IMG/VR virus record: IMGVR_UViG_3300050821_011666
Span: 1-28,274 of that record
Strand: one strand, 5' to 3'
DNA length: 28,274 bases
From: a virus
Below the pieces are notes generated by a model. The model was not told the DNA's origin. It made no database searches and saw only the letters and a list, made by a program, of their open reading frames with translations. The position numbers were made by a program, and so were the translations under genes. Below, piece after piece: positions 12,700 to 20,704 of the stretch (positions are counted from its first letter, which is position 1; every line of letters begins with the position of its first letter).

Positions 12700-14298
12700 G
12701 TGCCTTTCTCACAGCAGCATGCAGATGCTGCTTGCAACTTCTTCGAGCTTGTGCTTCGGCACACGCAGGACGAATGGTTCGGTAAACCGTTCCTGCTCAT
12801 GCCCTGGCAGGAAGAAGCCGTCGCTCAGACGTTCGGCTTGATCGATCACTCGGGCAATCGAATCATTCAAATGGTCTACGAGGAAGTTCCGAAGAAGGCC
12901 GGCAAGACCGAGTGGGCGGCAGGCCTCGCGCTTCTGGTGCTCGTTCTGTCCAACGACCCCGGCTGCCAGGTCTACGGCGCCGCGGCCGCAACCAGGCAGG
13001 CCATGAACGTCTATCGCGCCGCCTGCAAGATGGTCGAGCAAAGCCCGGTGCTGAGGCGGCGCCTGCGCATCCTGCGCGGAACCAACCGGATCGTCAAACG
13101 CAGCGATCCGGACAGCTTTTACGCGGCCATCGCGGCCGACGGCGACTTCGGCGATGGCGTGAACCCGTCCTGCGTCATTGCGGACGAAGTGCACCGCTGG
13201 AAGACCCGAAAGCAACTCGAAAACTGGGACGTGCTCTCGAACGGCGGTTTCACCCGCAGGCAGACTTTAACCATCGCGATCACCACGGCGGGCGTGCAAT
13301 CGGAATCGCCGCTCGCCTGGCGGCTGCACGAGAAGACGCGAAGGGTCAACGATGGCGTCGTTCTCGATCCCACGTTCTTCGGCCGCATCTATGGAGCGTC
13401 CGTCGACGACGACCCGGCCGACCCAGCCACCTATATCAAGGCGAACCCGAGCCTCAAAGAGAATGGCGGCTTTCTCGATAAGGAAAAGATTCGCCAGCAG
13501 TACGTCTCGCACCTGGCCGAGGGCGACCTTGCAAGCTTCAAGAGGTACTTCCTGAATATCTGGGACCAGAAGGAAAATCGCGCCATCGATATGAACCTCT
13601 GGCGCGCGTGCCGGCGCGACTGGGATGCATCCGGGTGGCCGCTGCCCCACGAGCTGCTCGCCCGGTTCATCAACCGCAAGTGCTGGGTCGGGGTCGATAT
13701 CTCGATGACCACGGACTTGTCGGCGGTGGCCGCGGTGTTCCCGCGGGACGACGGAGGATACGACGTTCTTCCGTTCTGCTGGATGCCTGCGACAACGCTC
13801 AGGAAACGCCAGGTGCAGGACGGCATGCCTTACGAGCGATGGGTGGAAGAGGGCTGGATCGAGACCTGCGAAGGCCGCGTGATCGACAACGGCCTGATCA
13901 AAGCGCGGATTAAATACTGCCTCGAAATGTTCGACGTGCAGGAGGTTTGCTTCGACAGGTACAACTCGCGGGAGATGTCCACAAGCCTGGTCGAAGAAGG
14001 AGTTCCCTGCGTCGAAATTCCGCAAACCTGTCCCGGACTGAACGAGGCCACGAAGAAGCTGATCTCGCTTGTCGCGACAGGGGATCTCGTGCATGGCGGC
14101 CATCCGGTGATGGCTCACCATGCGAGCTGCCTTTGTACCAAAAGCGATGGAAACGATCTGATCAAGCCAGTCAAGCCAGACCGCGAGAAGGACTTCTCCC
14201 GCATCGATCTTCTCGCGGCCACTATCGACGGGCTGGCGCGGGCGCTGGTATTCGAGGACAAGACTGTGACCTATTCCGGACTGCGGAGTTTGGGTTAG
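12700..14298 (+). CDS. terL: terminase large subunit (HK97-like)
   Basis: A 532-residue packaging ATPase/nuclease. The ATPase Walker A is VPKKAGKT (63-70) and Walker B CVIADE (158-163), followed by a coupling-type motif (TIAITTAGV). The C-terminal RNase H-like nuclease has its first acidic residue in GVDISMTTD (Asp333), a second in CFDRYN (Asp419) and a third near the end (SRIDLLAATIDG). Length and N-terminus (ACNFFELVLRHTQDEWFGKPF) fit the HK97-like terminases. The GTG start at 12700 has no evident ribosome binding site, so translation may begin slightly elsewhere. The protein packages DNA into proheads and cuts it at cos with TerS and HNH. Confidence 0.92.
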   Translation: MPFSQQHADAACNFFELVLRHTQDEWFGKPFLLMPWQEEAVAQTFGLIDHSGNRIIQMVYEEVPKKAGKTEWAAGLALLVLVLSNDPGCQVYGAAAATRQAMNVYRAACKMVEQSPVLRRRLRILRGTNRIVKRSDPDSFYAAIAADGDFGDGVNPSCVIADEVHRWKTRKQLENWDVLSNGGFTRRQTLTIAITTAGVQSESPLAWRLHEKTRRVNDGVVLDPTFFGRIYGASVDDDPADPATYIKANPSLKENGGFLDKEKIRQQYVSHLAEGDLASFKRYFLNIWDQKENRAIDMNLWRACRRDWDASGWPLPHELLARFINRKCWVGVDISMTTDLSAVAAVFPRDDGGYDVLPFCWMPATTLRKRQVQDGMPYERWVEEGWIETCEGRVIDNGLIKARIKYCLEMFDVQEVCFDRYNSREMSTSLVEEGVPCVEIPQTCPGLNEATKKLISLVATGDLVHGGHPVMAHHASCLCTKSDGNDLIKPVKPDREKDFSRIDLLAATIDGLARALVFEDKTVTYSGLRSLG

Positions 14299-15686
14299 TG
14301 TTCCCTGAAATCGCGTCGCGCATCAAGGCGCTGATCGAGAACTACTCTTCCCGCTCGGAACCGCCATCGATCACGAGACTACCGGGCGAAACGAAGGAGG
14401 TGTTGAGCGTCGAGGCGATCACCACCGACTGGTATCTGCGGAACGGATATCAGCAAATTTATTCGGCTTTGGGCGGCTCGGGTATCTCCTGGTCGGGCGA
14501 GCGCGTCACGCTCGCGCGGGCGCTGAATCATTCGGTCGTGTGGGCCTGCAACCGGATCATCAGCGAGACTGTCGGATTCATTCCGCTGGTCATGCTGCAG
14601 GCCGACAAGGACCCCGACAAAGGCAAGGATCTCGCGCTGAAGCACCCGATGTATCAGGCGCTCAAAATGGCGCCCAACGACGAGATGACCGCCATGGGGT
14701 TCCGCGAGACGCTGACGAGCCACTGCGTCCTGCAGGGCAATGCCTATGCCCGCATTATTCGCCGCAGCGGGACCGGCGTCGCGATGGAAATGCAGCTTCT
14801 CCTGCCCAAACAGGTGCGCACTGGCAGAGACAAGGCCGGCCAGCTGGTTTACATCGTCAAGGATGGCAACCAGCAGGAGAAGAGTTTCACGCTCATCAAG
14901 AACAAGCCGCAGGACATCTTCCATATGAGAGGCCTCGGAGACAACGGGACCCAGGGCTTCTCGGTGATCTCGATGGCAGCACAATCGATCGGCACCGCGA
15001 TAGCGACCGAGAAAAATCTGGGCGAGTTCTTTCAGCACGGCGGCCGGCTGCCGTACGTGCTGGAGATGAAGCAGAAGTTCCGGAACCAGCAGGACTTCGA
15101 TCGTTTCCGGGCCGACTGGGAAGCGACGTACAGCATTCCGCACAAAGCGCCGATCCTCGAAAACGACACGATCTACAAACCGATCGGGCTAAGCGCGAAG
15201 GATGCGCAACTGCTCGAAACGCGGCTGTTCTCGATCCATGAGATTTGCCGCTGGTTCCTGGTCTCGCCGCATCTCGTCGGAGACCTCTCCCGCGCAACCT
15301 TTTCGAACATCGAGCAGCTCGCGCTTGAGTTTGTGAAGGTGACGCTCTCGGCATGGCTGACGCGGTGGGAGCAGGAGCTCTGGCGTTGCGTGCTCACTCC
15401 GGAGGAGAAGAGCCAGAGGTACCTCTGGAAACACAATCTGAACGCGCTGCTGCGCGGAGACTTCCCGAGCCGCATGGCAGGCTACGCGACGATGCTCCAG
15501 AACGGCATCGCGTGCCAGGACGAAGTGCGCGACCTCGAAGACTGGAACCCGATTCCAGGCGGCGCCGGATCCGCTTATCACATCCAGCTCAACATGCAGA
15601 CGCTGCCTCCGGAGGGCGGCGCTTTATTGCCGCCGGCCGCCGCCCAACCTGGCGCCGCGGACGTGGGCAACACTCCAGGGGCCTGA
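14298..15686 (+). CDS. portal protein (HK97 family)
   Basis: A 462-residue portal forming the dodecameric DNA entry ring of the capsid. The start is GTG 14298, overlapping the terL stop by one base (TAGTG) with CGGAG upstream. Family landmarks include NHSVVWACNRIISETVGFIPLVML, a conserved middle (CVLQGNAYARIIRRSG, DIFHMRGLGDNGTQGFSVI) and the clip/stem region IHEICRWFLVSPHLVGDLSRATFSNIEQLALEFV. The C-terminal tail is Pro/Ala-rich and probably disordered. Order terL-portal-protease-capsid is standard. Confidence 0.93.
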   Translation: MFPEIASRIKALIENYSSRSEPPSITRLPGETKEVLSVEAITTDWYLRNGYQQIYSALGGSGISWSGERVTLARALNHSVVWACNRIISETVGFIPLVMLQADKDPDKGKDLALKHPMYQALKMAPNDEMTAMGFRETLTSHCVLQGNAYARIIRRSGTGVAMEMQLLLPKQVRTGRDKAGQLVYIVKDGNQQEKSFTLIKNKPQDIFHMRGLGDNGTQGFSVISMAAQSIGTAIATEKNLGEFFQHGGRLPYVLEMKQKFRNQQDFDRFRADWEATYSIPHKAPILENDTIYKPIGLSAKDAQLLETRLFSIHEICRWFLVSPHLVGDLSRATFSNIEQLALEFVKVTLSAWLTRWEQELWRCVLTPEEKSQRYLWKHNLNALLRGDFPSRMAGYATMLQNGIACQDEVRDLEDWNPIPGGAGSAYHIQLNMQTLPPEGGALLPPAAAQPGAADVGNTPGA

Positions 15687-15718
15687 AGAAATAAAAACGC
15701 AGAGAGGAACGAAAACCA

Positions 15719-16711
15719 ATGAAAAAGCTTCTTCGCATGGCGATCAAGTCGGTCGCACAGGACGGCTCCTTCGAGGGCTCGCTCGCGGTCTATAACAATC
15801 TGGACCTTGGCGGCGACCTGATCGAGCCAGGCGCTTTCACGAAGACCATTCAGGACCACGGCAACGAAGTGCCGCTGCTCTGGCAGCACAAGACCGATAA
15901 ACCGATCGGCAAGCTGACGCTGGTCGACGGGCCCGCCGCGCTCAGCGTGAAGGGCCAACTCCTCATGGATCTCCCGGATGCGCGCAATGCTTACCTGCTC
16001 ATCAAAGCGAAGATCGTGAAAGGCCTCTCGATAGGATTCGACACCGTCAAGGATGCCATGGACGGCGCCACGCGCCGGCTCAAGGAAGTCCGGCTGTGGG
16101 AAGGCTCGATCGTCACCTTCCCCATGAACGAGCAGGCTCTCATCACGAGCGTCAAGCGCCGCCGGGAAGCAAAGGAAAAGAAAGAGGACTTCGACACTGA
16201 GTATGCCGAGGCGCTGCTGCAGGATGCCGCATACCAGATGTGGATCGCGCTTCGCTCCGCGCTCTGCGCGATTCCCTGGTCGGCCGATCTGTCCAAGGAA
16301 GAAAAGCTGGCGGCGTCCGAAGAAAGCATTCAGCAGTTCCTCGCAGCCTATATGGCAATGCTCCCCGCCTACATCGACTGGCTCGCCGAAGAGTATGGCG
16401 ACATGACCTATTACGGCCGCCAGCCAGGCGAAGTCAAAGAGCTCAAGACCGGCAAGACCATTTCTGCCGCCACAAAGAAAACCATTGGCGCCGCCACCGA
16501 CCACATGACAAAGGCCGGCGAGCACCAGAAGAGCGCCTCCGATATCCTGACCGCACTCTGCACCGACGAAGCCGCCGACGATGATCCCGACGCCGACACT
16601 TCGGAGGGCAAAGCCGCGGCCACACGTGTAACCGAGCCGGCGACGATAGACCACTCGGCAGCCAATCAAACCCTGATCGAGGAGATCAGGTCGTTAATTC
16701 CAGCCGCGTAA
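15719..16711 (+). CDS. prohead protease (HK97-type) with long C-terminal extension
   Basis: A 330-residue protein with AGAGAGGAA ahead of the ATG. The protease core is residues 1-150: GDLIEPGAF, the catalytic His57 in LLWQHKTDKPIG, Ser104 in KGLSIGF, and LWEGSIVTFPMNEQA (Glu128 region). This is the S78/U35 herpes-protease-like fold. It matures the capsid by removing scaffold regions. About 180 further residues follow, helical and Ala/Lys/Glu-rich (AYMAMLPAYIDWLAEEYG…). This tail is longer than in HK97 gp4 and may serve as a scaffold. Confidence 0.9.
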   Translation: MKKLLRMAIKSVAQDGSFEGSLAVYNNLDLGGDLIEPGAFTKTIQDHGNEVPLLWQHKTDKPIGKLTLVDGPAALSVKGQLLMDLPDARNAYLLIKAKIVKGLSIGFDTVKDAMDGATRRLKEVRLWEGSIVTFPMNEQALITSVKRRREAKEKKEDFDTEYAEALLQDAAYQMWIALRSALCAIPWSADLSKEEKLAASEESIQQFLAAYMAMLPAYIDWLAEEYGDMTYYGRQPGEVKELKTGKTISAATKKTIGAATDHMTKAGEHQKSASDILTALCTDEAADDDPDADTSEGKAAATRVTEPATIDHSAANQTLIEEIRSLIPAA

Positions 16712-16756
16712 AGTGCCGGAAACAATCAACACTTCCCAATAAATCAGGAGAAGCGA

Positions 16757-17962
16757 ATGGACGAAAAGTTAAAGGCTCTACAGGCCGAACTCAAATCGTA
16801 CTTCGAAAAGGCTGCTGAGCAACAGAAGGCGCACGGCACCGTTTCCGAAGAACTCAAAACCAAGATCGACGCGCTCCAGAAACAGGTGGACGCGATCGAC
16901 ACAAAGCTCGCCGGCCATATGCCTGGCGCGCCCGAAGAAGATTCGTTCGAAAAGCAGATGACGGAAGACGAATCCGTTAAGCGTCTGCTGAAAGACAAGC
17001 GCGGCAATGCGGTGATCAACTTCACCGGGAAGGCCGCGCGCGCGCCATTTGAGCGCAAGACGACAATCACGGACGTGGCTGTCGGAACCGCAACGTCGGG
17101 CGTTTTGCCGATCCAGCGGCTTCCCGACATCACGATGGAAGCGCGCCAGCAATTGACGGTGCGCGACCTTCTGACGGCGACTCCGACCACCTTCCAGGTG
17201 ATCGACTTCGTCAAGGTCAATGCGCCGATGGCGATTGCCTCGCCCGTTGCTGAGGCCGGCACGAAGCCAGAAAATGCGGTCACGTTCACGACAGTGTCGG
17301 AACGCGTGAAAACCATCGCCACCTGGGTCCCGGCTTCCCGGCAGGTGCTCGATGACATGAGCGAGTTGCTCACGTTCATCAAAACGATGATGCCGTATTA
17401 TGTGAACTTGGCGGAAGAGTTGCAGCTCTTGTCCGGTGACAACATCGGCGAGGACCTCCATGGGCTCATTCCACAGGCCAGCGCATTCACCACAGGGCTC
17501 CTCATCCTCGCCAAAGGCTGGAACAAGATCGATATCATCGGTCGCGCCATCCAGCAGATCACCAGTGCGAAGGAACTGCCTCCGAGTTTTCTGATACTTC
17601 ACCCGAGCGACTGGTGGGATATCCGGTTGACCAAGGACGGTTTCGGGCGCTACATCCTCGGCGACCCGCAGCAGGGTTCGCTGGCCGGTGTCGGGTTCGG
17701 AGTCATGAACCCAGGACAAAATCTTTTCGGTCTGGCTGTCTGCCCGACGACCAATATCGCCCAGGGCACGTTTTTGGTCGGCACCGGCAACCCGATCGCT
17801 TGCGAGATCCGGGACCGCATGGAAATGCAGATCGACATTTCGACCGAGCACAGCACATTTTTCACGCAGAACTTGGTGGCCATACGGGCAGAAAAACGGC
17901 TCGCACTCATCACGCGCAGGCCGGCATCGTTCGTGACTGGGACCTTCAACACTTCACCGTAA
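16757..17962 (+). CDS. major capsid protein (HK97 fold)
   Basis: A 401-residue protein with AGGAGAAG and an A-rich leader before the ATG, as expected for a highly expressed gene. Residues 1-55 are a predicted coiled coil (KLKALQAELKSYFEKAAEQQ…TKIDALQKQVDAIDTKL), corresponding to the delta/scaffold domain. The HK97 fold then follows, with the usual E-loop/spine pattern (VAEAGTKPENAVTFTTVSERVKTIATWVPASRQVLDD) and the A-domain (PPSFLILHPSDWWDIRLTKD). The C-terminus (STFFTQNLVAIRAEKRLALITRRPASFVTG) is typical of the HK97 superfamily. The neighbouring protease probably removes the N-terminus. Confidence 0.93.
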   Translation: MDEKLKALQAELKSYFEKAAEQQKAHGTVSEELKTKIDALQKQVDAIDTKLAGHMPGAPEEDSFEKQMTEDESVKRLLKDKRGNAVINFTGKAARAPFERKTTITDVAVGTATSGVLPIQRLPDITMEARQQLTVRDLLTATPTTFQVIDFVKVNAPMAIASPVAEAGTKPENAVTFTTVSERVKTIATWVPASRQVLDDMSELLTFIKTMMPYYVNLAEELQLLSGDNIGEDLHGLIPQASAFTTGLLILAKGWNKIDIIGRAIQQITSAKELPPSFLILHPSDWWDIRLTKDGFGRYILGDPQQGSLAGVGFGVMNPGQNLFGLAVCPTTNIAQGTFLVGTGNPIACEIRDRMEMQIDISTEHSTFFTQNLVAIRAEKRLALITRRPASFVTGTFNTSP

Positions 17963-17972
17963 AAAACAGTTT

Positions 17973-18009
17973 CGGGGAGCGACAACTAAGCCGCTCCCCG
18001 ATCCTTTTT
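17973..18009 (+). terminator. rho-independent terminator after the capsid gene
   Basis: CGGGGAGCG (17973-17981) pairs perfectly with CGCTCCCCG (17992-18000) around a 10-base loop and is followed by ATCCTTTTT. The stop codon of the capsid gene lies only about ten bases upstream. It would end or attenuate transcription between capsid and the following genes. It opens a 284-bp non-coding gap (17963-18246). Confidence 0.85.
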
Positions 18010-18024
18010 GTCCCATAGGGACCC

Positions 18025-18099
18025 TTACCTCGCCACGCCCAGCCGTACCGAACCATGCCAGGCCACGCCGAGCCCAGCCTCGCCACGACTTACCTTGCC
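18025..18099 (+). repeat. 75-bp array of fifteen pentamers (NNRCC)
   Basis: From 18025 the sequence divides into fifteen consecutive 5-base units: TTACC, TCGCC, ACGCC, CAGCC, GTACC, GAACC, ATGCC, AGGCC, ACGCC, GAGCC, CAGCC, TCGCC, ACGAC, TTACC and TTGCC. Fourteen of the fifteen units fit NN(G/A)CC; only positions 3-5 are constant while the first two vary freely. A 5-base period cannot encode a simple protein repeat. It lies between the capsid terminator and a palindrome. No coding frame here is convincing. Function unknown. Confidence 0.85.
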
Positions 18100-18114
18100 G
18101 TTACACAGTGTAAC
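18100..18114 (+). promoter_or_regulatory. perfect 15-bp palindrome GTTACAC-A-GTGTAAC
   Basis: GTTACAC (18100-18106) and GTGTAAC (18108-18114) are exact inverted repeats around one base, starting at the base after the pentamer array. The GTTACA/TGTAAC half-sites also make the inverted pair upstream of terS (10448-10464), with a different centre length. It is likely a protein-binding site. Confidence 0.65.
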
Positions 18115-18171
18115 CAAAAAACTCAACCAGAAAGGAGGCGCGGAAGATAGCCAGAGCAAATCGTTCGGATG

Positions 18172-18211
18172 CAGCCTGTTCGGAGCACTCCTGGCGGGGA
18201 GGAGCAGGCTG
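18172..18211 (+). promoter_or_regulatory. two-part hairpin in the leader before 18247
   Basis: CAGCCTG (18172-18178) pairs with CAGGCTG (18205-18211), and inside it CTCCT (18188-18192) pairs with AGGAG (18200-18204). A strong AAAGGAGG stands earlier, around 18131-18138, but no usual start codon is placed to use it. The structure may control translation or transcription of the next gene. The latter has no clear ribosome binding site of its own. Confidence 0.4.
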
Positions 18212-18246
18212 TCCCGGACGAACGACGTTCTTCGCGCTTTTGACAT

Positions 18247-18588
18247 ATGAGACTTATAGTGATCAGCCAGCAACTAACTGGTGAGTATGGAACGGTCGTC
18301 GCCGGCCAGGAGTTCGACTGCGACGATGCCGCGGCGTATCAACTCGTGACTGCGGGGATGGCCCGCAAGGCGGCGCCGCCCGCGGTGCGATACGAAACCA
18401 AGGTGATCGTGCCGGAAGCGCCCGAGGTGCGCGCGCGGGAGATGTTTCGTCACCTGCCTGTGTCTGACGCGGAACCGGCGACAGTGGCTTCCGAGGGCGA
18501 TCGCATGCTTTCAGCAACAGACCCATCGCCACGCGGAGCTGCTGATTCTGGCGGACGGAGAGGACGTCCGGGACCTGCTTCCCGATGA
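18247..18588 (+). CDS. small post-capsid protein
   Basis: A 113-residue frame. The first roughly 40 residues (MRLIVISQQLTGEYGTVVAGQEFDCDDAAAYQLVTAGMARKA) match the layout of short phage proteins that often follow the capsid gene: two strands, then a D-D-x-x-A-x-x-L-V-x-A-G-x-A helix. After about residue 65 the sequence becomes Arg/Gly/Ser/Pro-rich and overlaps, out of frame, the start of the glycosyltransferase. The natural end may therefore have been earlier, before a frameshift. The start lacks a clear ribosome binding site. Confidence 0.6.
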   Translation: MRLIVISQQLTGEYGTVVAGQEFDCDDAAAYQLVTAGMARKAAPPAVRYETKVIVPEAPEVRAREMFRHLPVSDAEPATVASEGDRMLSATDPSPRGAADSGGRRGRPGPASR

Positions 18589-19060
18589 CGACCGGATACG
18601 GCTTTTCCATCTCGAAGGCCCGGTTCAGATTGGCGACAAGCGGAATTTCGGATGCGAGCGAGCGGCGGGAGAGGTAATAGTTCACTGGGATGACGACGAT
18701 TATTCAGCGCCCGAACGCCTGGCGGATCAACTCGGCCGACTCGACGAGAGCGGCAAGAGCGTTACCGGCTACCATTCGATGCGCTTCACGGATGGCGCCG
18801 CGGCCTGGTGGAAATACACGGGCACCAGAGACTATGCACTCGGGACATCTCTCTGCTATCGGATCGCGTGGTGGCGGGCGAACCGTTTCCGAAGCGTGCA
18901 GGTCGGCGAGGACAACCAGTTCGTCAGAGATGCAGTGAACAGCGGGCAGCTTGCGACAGTCGATGCCGGCGACCTGATGTATGCGACCGTGCATCCCGGC
19001 AACACAAGTCCTCGCAACATGGGGAGTAGCTGGAAAGCTTTAGAGCCAACAAACATATGA
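18442..19060 (+). pseudogene. GT2-type glycosyltransferase with apparent one-base frameshift near its start
   Basis: A continuous frame from 18407 to TGA 19060 encodes VTCLCLTRNRRQWLPRAIAC, then LLILADGED, IGDKRNFGCERAAGEVIVHW and DDDDYSAPERL. This is a clear GT-A/GT2 nucleotide-sugar transferase domain with its acidic metal motif. No ATG, GTG or TTG exists in that frame before the domain. Removing one T from the TTT at 18445-18447 gives ATG 18442 followed directly by the domain (MFVTCLCLTRNRR), 205 residues, a normal start. So either a T was inserted, or the gene is expressed by frameshifting or slippage, or the sequence has an error. If intact it would transfer a sugar to an unknown acceptor. 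Confidence 0.7.
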
Positions 19061-19617
19061 AGATTTCAATCGCAGTTTTGATTCTGATCCCGTTCGCACT
19101 TTGCGCGCAGCGTCCGCCGGCCAGCGGACAGATCGTAGGTGTATCCGGTACCGGAAATACCTCGGTCACGACCACGGGACCGCAGACTCCGGGAGCGGCT
19201 GTTGTGATCGATGCCAACGGGAACCATGTTGCCGGAAGTTCAGGCGGTTCGGCGACGCATCTTTTCGGCGCTTCGTTCGGATCGACAGCATCCGGCGCGA
19301 CACCGCTCGCAGCCACTCAGAGTATTCCAGCCATCCTTCCGGCTGGCTTCACCGCTGCCGAGTGCGATATCACCGTCGTCCCGAACGACACAGCCACGTT
19401 CAAGGTTTATCGCATCGCGACCGGAGGCACGGCGGTTCCCACCTCCGGCAATTCGCTCAACACCTCGGGCATCTCGATCTCGACTGGAGGCCTCGCGCGC
19501 GTCACCACACTGACCGATTTCAGCAGCCTGGTTTTCGCGGCAGAGGATGCCGTCGTAGTCGCATTGACCGCCGTAGGAGGAACAGCCACTTATGCTTCGT
19601 TCGTTTGTCACAACTAA
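19057..19617 (+). CDS. exported Gly/Ser/Thr-rich protein
   Basis: A 186-residue protein whose ATG overlaps the glycosyltransferase stop (ATGA). A signal peptide is evident: Lys at position 3, hydrophobic core AVLILIPFAL, and a probable cleavage after LCA. There is no good lipobox. The mature part is rich in Gly, Ser, Thr and Ala with beta-strand character (FTAAECDITVVPNDTATFKVYRIATGG…VVVALTAVGGTATYASFVCHN), suggesting a small beta-sandwich or fibre-like domain. Exported proteins are unusual in a head operon. Many Ser/Thr residues next to sugar transferases make O-glycosylation of this protein conceivable, but that is inference. Confidence 0.7.
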   Translation: MKISIAVLILIPFALCAQRPPASGQIVGVSGTGNTSVTTTGPQTPGAAVVIDANGNHVAGSSGGSATHLFGASFGSTASGATPLAATQSIPAILPAGFTAAECDITVVPNDTATFKVYRIATGGTAVPTSGNSLNTSGISISTGGLARVTTLTDFSSLVFAAEDAVVVALTAVGGTATYASFVCHN

Positions 19618-20695
19618 ATTTCTTGCAGCCCTTCTTCTGGCCTCGCCCGCTTTCGCCACGGTCACCAACGTAACGACCGCGGCTGGCCTGATCAGTGCCG
19701 TTGGGACATGTGCCTCCGGCGACACTGTCAATGCGATATCTTCCGGCACTTACGTATTCACGACGACCCTTACGATCAACTGCACCATCATCACGATCTC
19801 GGGGTACCAGACCACGCCCGGAGACAACGGCACGAAGCCGGTCTTCACCACGGCGACTAACAGCACGCCCCTGTTCGGAATCAACGGGCACGTGACCTTC
19901 GAGAACGTGTCTTTCTCGAACACCGCCGCCACGAGCGCCGTGGCTATGTGGGCGGGAGGCACTCCCTATCTGATGTGCAACAGATGCGTGTTCACCGGGT
20001 TCACCGACGCGCTGAACGGCGATAACGGGGCGCACAACGTCTTCACTGATCTGTGGATATTTCTTACCGAGATTTACGGTAATCAAAGAGCCATAAGAAA
20101 CGCCGGAAACACTGTAATTGTTGGCTGCTATATCCATGGAAACTCCACCGCCGCGGCTAATTCCGGCGTTCTCGACTCGCAGAGTCAAGCCATGGTTATA
20201 GTGAACACTTTGATCGTCGGGAACACGGCGTCGGGATCACCGTCGGGAGTCATCTGGGGAAGTCAGGGCCATATCATCCTCGCGAACGACACCATCGCCG
20301 GAAATACGGGCGACGGGATCGACTCCGATTACATTTTTTCGACCAACACCATTTACTACGGCAACAGCGGATGGGCGATCCAGGGTGTAGACACCACCAC
20401 GCCTAACCTGATACTCGCGGACACGAGCAACGCTTTTGGGTCTAACACGAGCGGGAACATCCGTGGCCTGACTGTTTCAGCCAGCGATATTTCGGTTTCA
20501 GTCAGTCCATTCACAGCCTCCGGATCGGGCGACTATTCGCTCAACGCAGCTGCTACCGGCGGCGCACTCCTCAAGGGAGCCGCGACACCAAGCTTGTTCC
20601 CCGGCGGATTGTCGACCGGGCATGGCGACATCGGAGCCGTGCAGTCGGCGGGCGGAGCTGCGGCATCGGCTACCGCTTCGGCATTCGCATATTAA
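19592..20695 (+). CDS. exported right-handed beta-helix protein
   Basis: A 367-residue protein overlapping the preceding gene by 26 bases. A signal peptide (MLRSFVTTKFLAALLLASPAFA) is cleaved after AFA. The mature protein shows a repeated strand-turn pattern with Asn, Gly and aliphatic ladders (GHVTFENVSFSNT, NTVIVGCYIHGN, MVIVNTLIVGNTASG, HIILANDTIAGNTGDGI), typical of parallel beta-helix proteins of the pectate-lyase-like or chlamydial-polymorphic-repeat type. It ends DIGAVQ…, a common terminus of bacterial beta-helix surface proteins. It is probably a surface or polysaccharide-binding protein, or a depolymerase-like one; catalytic residues cannot be read off. Confidence 0.75.
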   Translation: MLRSFVTTKFLAALLLASPAFATVTNVTTAAGLISAVGTCASGDTVNAISSGTYVFTTTLTINCTIITISGYQTTPGDNGTKPVFTTATNSTPLFGINGHVTFENVSFSNTAATSAVAMWAGGTPYLMCNRCVFTGFTDALNGDNGAHNVFTDLWIFLTEIYGNQRAIRNAGNTVIVGCYIHGNSTAAANSGVLDSQSQAMVIVNTLIVGNTASGSPSGVIWGSQGHIILANDTIAGNTGDGIDSDYIFSTNTIYYGNSGWAIQGVDTTTPNLILADTSNAFGSNTSGNIRGLTVSASDISVSVSPFTASGSGDYSLNAAATGGALLKGAATPSLFPGGLSTGHGDIGAVQSAGGAAASATASAFAY

Positions 20696-20704
20696 CAAGG
20701 GCAA

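Noticed and set aside
15578-16669. Minus-strand frame of 363 codons opposite the protease gene
   Set aside because: Antisense shadow of the prohead protease, without a ribosome binding site or motif.
16778-17851. Minus-strand frame of 357 codons opposite the capsid gene
   Set aside because: Shadow of the capsid gene; the composition (Arg/His/Leu-rich) is that of an antisense frame.
18025-18114. CRISPR array
   Set aside because: The units are 5 bases long with no spacers of constant length, and there is no Cas gene.
18008-18250. Plus-strand frame of 80 codons across the pentamer array
   Set aside because: It would start at a TTG inside the T-run of the terminator, and most of it is the period-5 array, which gives no consistent protein pattern.
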